Shown one piece after another: positions 59,465-64,000 of a stretch of 64,000 nucleotides of DNA. The notes under the pieces are model-generated. The model made no database searches. It had not been told where the DNA came from and saw only the letters and a list, made by a program, of their open reading frames with translations. The position numbers were made by a program, and so were the translations under genes. Position 1 is the first letter of the stretch; each line of letters starts with the position of its first letter. The DNA is from Corylus avellana. Its lineage: Eukaryota > Streptophyta > Magnoliopsida > Fagales > Betulaceae. The stretch covers positions 26,551,093-26,615,092 of the forward strand of contig NC_081542.1 of NCBI RefSeq assembly GCF_901000735.1, read 5' to 3'.

Positions 59465-60109
59465 AATTCTTGTGGTAATCCGGGTAACTGAATTTTGACC
59501 CTCTGAATTTTGTCTAGTGTTGGATTGAAGATCTCGGTGATTGCAACATTCCCATTCTCAAACAGGTCTACCTTCTTGCCCAGCCACCCCATAGGCCATG
59601 GGGTGGCCATCCAGCCATCCCCATGGAGCTACCCCCAAACCATTGTTCGTTTTTTTTTTTAGAAAAATATAATTTAGCCCCCTAAACTACCAGCCATTTT
59701 TATTTTAGCCTCCTAATGTTCTAAAAGTGATAAAGTAGCCTCCCAAACTACCAACCAGTTGCAATTTGACAACTCCATTAGTCATTACCGTCAAATAGGA
59801 TGAAAAATTCAATACTATGTCGTCTTGGCAATATTAAGTTACTAAAATATCCTTTTGAAAAAGAAAATTAATTTAAAAAATGCCCCCCAAAACAACATTG
59901 TTTTGAAAAAAAAAAAAAAAAAACCGAACGATGGTTTGGGGGTGGCTCCATGGGGATGGCTGGACGGCCACCCCATGGCCTATGGGGTGGCTAGGCAAGA
60001 AGGTAGACCTGTTTGAGAATGGGACTGTTGCAATCACCGAGATCTTCAATCCAACACTAGACAAAATTCAGAGGGTCAAAATTCAGTTACCCGGATTACC
60101 ACAAGAATT
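59465..60109. repeat. Inverted repeat carrying part of an FtsH gene
   Basis: The left arm 59465-59650 and right arm 59924-60109 are inverted copies about 186 bp long with about five mismatches (roughly 97 percent). The outer two-thirds of each arm is FTSH6-like coding sequence; the inner third is 'gccaccccataggcc' type sequence. The spacer (about 275 bp) holds the left MULE-like terminus. Mismatches noticed: aacat/aacag, gccca/gccta, ccatcc/ccgtcc, gctacc/gccacc, attg/atcg. Confidence 0.92.
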
Positions 60110-60727
60110 GCTGAGGAAAATGGAAGAGAAGAATGTAGACTTTGCGGCTCATCCCTTGGAAATCAAGAAGTGGCCTGCAATACTCGATTTGTTGGGGAAT
60201 TTCGCTTTTCCATTGATATTGCTTGGCTCTTTACTGCTTAGAACATCATCTACAAACACTCCAGGAGGCCCCAACTTGCCGTTTGGGCTCGGAAGGTATA
60301 GTACTAAAAAAAAGTTACCAGTCCACTCTATAAGCTAGTTTCTTTTCAAAATAGTCGAGTTTTACTTGATCCAAATTTAACAATTTATGCCCATATATAT
60401 AACATCTGTACAACATGAGCAAAGCAAGATTTTCAAGAGATTGTCGAGTTCTTAAAAACCCCAAAAAAGTTTGCTGCAGTCGAAGCGAGAATTCTCATAG
60501 TTCTTTTGGTTCAAAAAGTGATAATGTTCAAAATGGCATTTTAGTAACTTAACCTTAAAAAGCGATGTCATTTTGTATTTTTCATCTCATTTGACGGTGT
60601 TAACTAACGAAGTGGCTAAATTGCAACTTTTTAGTAGTTTAGAGTGCTATTTTATCACTTTTTGAACATTAGAGGGCTAAAATAAAAATCGCTGATAATT
60701 TGGGGGGCTAAATTATATTTTTTCCTT
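59660..60727 (+). mobile_element. Pack-MULE-like element carrying a chloroplast FtsH fragment
   Basis: The left end 'gaaaaatataatttagcccc' (about 59662) and the reverse of the right end 'ggaaaaaatataatttagcc' (about 60727) are inverted repeats that continue for about 150 bp with 'ctaaaagtgataaagtagcc' and 'gcaatttgac' in both. Between them lies the FtsH fragment. T-runs on both sides hide any target duplication. Design fits a Mutator-type element that has captured gene DNA; superfamily is inferred from similarity of the arms to the 9-bp-TSD elements elsewhere in the window. Confidence 0.65.
60000..60500 (+). pseudogene. Captured fragment of thylakoid FtsH protease, FTSH6-like
   Basis: From about 60001 the plus frame reads KVDLFENGTVAITEIFNPTL, DKIQRVKIQLPGLPQELLRK, NVDFAAHP, a membrane segment (FAFPLILLGSLLL) and NTPGGPNLPFGLGR. 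That is the lumenal domain and second helix before the AAA domain of plant FTSH6-type proteases. After GGAAG|GTATAG near 60297 intron-like DNA follows. At about 60421-60480 a second coding piece appears (KQDFQEIVEFLKTPKKFAAV), then the element's right arm. The AAA and zinc-protease domains are missing. Retained intron-like DNA suggests capture of genomic DNA, not cDNA. The open frame 59931-60338 fuses the fragment to transposon sequence. Confidence 0.85.
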
Positions 60728-60739
60728 TTTTTTTTTGAG

Positions 60740-61035
60740 AAAAATATAAAAAAGCCCCCCCAAACTACCAGCCGTTTTCGATTTAGCCCCTTAATGTTCA
60801 AAAAGTGATAAAGTAGCCCCTCAAACTACCAAACTATTGCATTTTGGCCACTACGTTAGTCAAAACCGTCAATTTGGATGGAAACTGCAAAACGATGTCG
60901 TTTTGTTATGGGTAAGTTACTACAATGCCCTTTTGAGAAAAATATAAAAAAGCCCCCAAACTACCAGCCGTTTTCATTTTAGCCCCATAATGTTCAGAAA
61001 GTGATAAAGTAGCCCCAAAATACCAAACAGTTGCA
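60740..61035. repeat. Two further tandem copies of the MULE-like arm
   Basis: 'gagaaaaatataaaaaagcc' followed by 'ccaaactaccagccgtttt', 'gttca(a/g)aaagtgataaagtagcccc' and 'ccaaac(t/a)' occurs at about 60741 and again at about 60937 in the same orientation, each resembling the left arm of the 59660 element. Confidence 0.75.
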
Positions 61036-61039
61036 TCTC

Positions 61040-62850
61040 TCTCCCCAAAACCGCCGGCCACCACATCGTTCTATCTCCGGCAGCCTGTAAATCTTACCCA
61101 TAACTCAATCTTTTTGTTGTATTTCATGGTATAGCTATCGGATCAGTGTTGTTTATCTACGAACGTAGTTTTTTTGTTTGATTTCTACAATGGGTAAGAA
61201 TTTTTCAGTGTTCTTTTTGTTTTTCTTTGGGCACGACACCAGATCATTGTTGGGTTATTTGTGGGTTATGTTTTAGTGAGGGTTATTTGGGGGTTCTTTG
61301 TTTTAGTGATGAATTGTTTGGGTGGATATTAAGGTTGAAGAATGATATTGCTGTTTTTTTTACTCGTGTATGCATATAAGATGCAATTGGTTGCTTTGGT
61401 CATTGCTGTCTCTCTCTCTCAATGCCTTCCGATCACGGGATTCCGGCGAGGAGTGGGTGAATCATGGCGAAATTTCATCATTCAAAATTTCATCATTTAA
61501 TTCCTAACACTTACCAAAATTCAAACAGCTGAGAACCATGTCTGTCACTATTTCAAATTCCATCTCTCTTGGACGTGTAAAACAAAAATAATAATAATAA
61601 AATAAAATAAAAATTGGATAAAAGTAGGACAAAGGTATCGTGTAAAGCATTTTTCTACCGCCACACGAATCCCATCATCACACGGGCGTGGGCATTATTG
61701 TCATTCCAACATCTGCCCTTAACCCGTACGACAAGGACCAAGAGTCCGAAGTGGAACCTCCGACTCCTAGCGAGTCTGTCGACGACACAAGCATGACGAA
61801 CCGGGGCCCTATACCAGTGTCCCTCCTCCTCCTTGTCCTACACTCATACACCACCAACTTCCAACACCAATTCTGTCTTTCACTCCTTTAAACGCCTCAA
61901 CCTTAAACTACCACCTACAGGTAGAAAAAAGAAAAAAAGTATGAAGAGAAAGGAATACCATTACCAACCTTTCGAATAGAAAAGCAAAGGGTGCCAAAAC
62001 GAGTGTAGCAATCCCTTGCCTATAAGCGTTGAACACCAGAGGGCTCAAACCATCATATGTCGACTGTATGAAAATTGTTAACACAGTTTCCGGTCAGGGA
62101 TTTAGGCTAAAAAACACAAGGCGACTAAATAATACAGACAAACACCAAACAAAGGTCTACACAGAGAAGAGAGGAAGAAGACGAGTATTTTCTGAATATT
62201 CCTCATGTTCTCATTAAAATGGATTTCCATTACAAGGTCAGAGGCCAACAAGGTCATACAATCGGCGCGGTCCCTACAGGAGGTGGGCCATCCCCTGCGT
62301 GAGTGGACATGGCTCGTCTTAATGGCTTCTCGTACGGTATGCTGTGTTTAAGGCTAGGCGACTCCTAACGCTTGGCGGGGAAATGCGTAAAGAGGTTCGG
62401 CGCAGCGGGCACTGAGGATAGGTTGGTTCGCCGGCCTTGACAGCTGTCCTTCCCGTGGGGGGTGGGCCTTAAAATGATCCCAACCTTAAACTGAAGTGAC
62501 GAAGCCTTCGAGATGACGTGCAGGATTCAGCAAAACTTGATTACCGATTTTCTCCCTAACAAAAATCATTGCCAACTAGGCGTGATGATTAACCACTTCC
62601 GGTGCTAAATTTTTTCCTTGACTTACATTGACATTCCTTGTTAGATTAATTATATGGACTATAGTTATGTTAAGAATTCTGCAGGAGAACGTCGTCGTTT
62701 GAGTGGAGCTGGTAATCCAGTTTGCGCTAAACTCCAACCGGCCTGAAGCGATTACCTTGAGAAACGTTGTCGTTCCATTGATAGTTGTGCAATTAGCTCC
62801 TCTCCAACTCCGATTCATACTTCTGCAACTTTGAGCTCCGACCAGGTGGG
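61040..62850. other. Intergenic, no gene seen
   Basis: GC content rises in places (61680-61800, 62220-62500), but no frame resembles a known protein. 62220-62500 ('tcattaaaatggatttccat', 'cggcgcagcgggcactgagg') looks like retroelement noncoding DNA without a partner. The end of this span is the probable promoter/leader region of VPS18. Confidence 0.35.
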
Positions 62851-62858
62851 CCTACAGT

Positions 62859-63470
62859 TAGGGGTGTAAACGAGTCAAGCTTGGGCGAGCTTCTCTTGTT
62901 TGGACTCGGTTTATTTAAATTTTACTTGAACTCGAGCTCGAGCTCGAGTCGAGCTTAAGGACGAGCCAAAAAATCGAGCTCGAGCTCGAACTCATAATAA
63001 GTCAAGCCGAGCCAAGCCAATTCACGAGCTGGCTCTTATATTTAATTTATTAATTTATTTTTTTATTATAAATTGAAACTTCAATTACTCTTAAACGGCT
63101 CAAGAAGCCAGCTTGCATATGAGCATTTGCTTAGTCTGGCTAGCGAAGTATGGAGCCTGAGTCAATATAGTAAGGTACTTGGTTTCAAAGAAAGAGGATA
63201 TGCATCATTTTATAATAAAATGATGCTATTAGAAAAAAAAAAAAATCATCAATTTTTAATATTAATATGATGAATTATGTGAATTACAAATTCGAGTCTT
63301 ATACGAACTGCTCACGAGCTTAGTCGAGTCGAGCCGAGCTAACTTCGTTTAATATTTGAGTTAGAATTTGTGTTCACGAAACGCTTCATTTAATATTCGA
63401 GTCGAGCACGAGCCGAGCATATGCGAGCCGAGCCCGAGCTCGCAAGCGGCTTGCTCTCTTAACCGCCCTA
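62859..63470. mobile_element. Non-autonomous hAT element upstream of VPS18
   Basis: 612 bp. Left terminus TAGGGGTGTAAACGAGTC; reverse of the right terminus TAGGGCGGTTAAGAGAGC. Flanking 8-mers CCTACAGT (62851-62858) and CTTACAGT (63471-63478) agree at seven of eight positions, the size expected for hAT insertion. The interior is rich in 'gagctcgagctcg' and 'gagtcgagc' words in both orientations. It ends about 50 bp before the VPS18 start codon. Confidence 0.88.
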
Positions 63471-63481
63471 CTTACAGTACA

Positions 63482-63496
63482 TTGGGGGGGGGGGGT
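63482..63496. repeat. G-run
   Basis: An uninterrupted run of about twelve G's between the hAT element and the VPS18 start codon; prone to sequencing and replication slippage. Confidence 0.9.
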
Positions 63497-63521
63497 GTTT
63501 GGTTACGTGGATAATTCAAAG

Positions 63522-64000
63522 ATGGATCCAGGAAGACAGGTATTGACGGTGGATCTTCCGGAAAGATATGCGGCTAAAGGGCGTGGGATTATCACGTGCA
63601 TGGCCGTCGGAAACGACGTCATTTTACTAGGCACCAGTAAAGGATGGATCATTCGCCACGATTTCGGGATCGGCGACTCCTACGGTTCGTTCTTCTCTGA
63701 ATTCAATTCAATTCTGCCTGAAATGTATACTTAGAATGGGAATTCGAATTCTCAATTTCCACTCTTTGTTTGTTCGTTTCACTTTTCATCACATTTCTAG
63801 GTTTGATTTTTTTTTTTTTTTTTGGGGTATAGAGATTGATCTCTCTGTGGGTCGTCCTGGTGAGCAATCGATCCACAGGGTTTTTGTTGATCCGGGAGGG
63901 AGCCAATGTATTGCCGTCGTTGTTGGTAGTGGAGGTGCTGATACTTTTTACACTCATGCGAAGTGGACCAAGGCTCGAGTTTTAATCAAATTGAAAGGTC
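63522..64000 (+). CDS. VPS18: Vacuolar protein sorting 18 (VPS18), 5' part
   Basis: Core subunit of the HOPS/CORVET tethering complexes that act in fusion at the vacuole and endosome. Exon 1 is 63522-63684 and exon 2 starts at 63833 and runs past the window; the junction G|AG gives ...GDSYEIDLSVGRPGEQ. The protein opens MDPGRQVLTVDLPERYAAKG, then ITCMAVGNDVILLGTSKGWI, and exon 2 continues VFVDPGGSQCIAVVVGSGGA and DTFYTHAKW, all typical of the plant VPS18 N-terminal beta-propeller. The frame is open upstream, but no earlier ATG exists in frame, so 63522 is the start. Only about 110 residues are inside the window. Confidence 0.92.

Overview
This is nuclear DNA of a flowering plant, most likely a woody eudicot. 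It is AT-rich and gene-sparse, genes carry many GT-AG introns, and the spaces between and inside genes are filled with typical plant transposons (MULE, hAT, CACTA, Ty3-type LTR element, L1-type LINEs, tRNA-derived SINEs, MITEs). No prokaryotic or organellar features are seen. The species cannot be named from the sequence alone.

Layout. 1-6000: a decayed Mutator-like (MuDR/MULE) transposon on the minus strand whose transposase frame is intact in phase but broken by six stop codons. 6000-8880: repeats and retroelement debris. 8889-12912: a minus-strand ankyrin-repeat/PGG-domain membrane protein gene (ACD6/ITN1-like), four exons, with two single-base frameshifts. 12960-16860: SINE, MITE and foldback elements. 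17255-26554: a complete plus-strand ALIS/CDC50/LEM3 gene (P4-ATPase beta subunit), eight coding exons, 346 aa, with introns swollen by a LINE fragment, a MITE and a tandem duplication with telomere-like filler. 26560-45780: almost only transposons (non-LTR elements, a MULE-MITE with perfect 9-bp target duplication, a gag-only Ty3-type element with LTRs and target duplication, a CACTA element) plus one possible small gene at 35387-35713 and an orphan exon near 30.6 kb. 45944-46198: a small plant gene of unknown function with a TATA box. 47704-56501: a complete minus-strand DEAD-box RNA helicase of the RH1 type, nine exons, 515 aa, with two hAT elements, LINE pieces and tandem duplications in its introns. 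56600-59280: hAT relic and a 5'-truncated LINE with RNase H domain. 59465-60730: a MULE-like structure that has captured a piece of a chloroplast FtsH protease gene (FTSH6-like) and carries part of it as a near-perfect inverted repeat. 62859-63470: a hAT element lying just upstream of the first exons of VPS18 (63522 to the window edge).

The three sound genes (ALIS, RH1, VPS18) are unrelated housekeeping functions: lipid flipping and membrane traffic, RNA remodelling, and vacuolar tethering (HOPS/CORVET). They do not form a pathway; the window is best read as single-copy genes embedded in transposons. The most unusual structure is the FTSH6 inverted repeat, which if transcribed would fold into a long hairpin with sequence matching a chloroplast protease mRNA.
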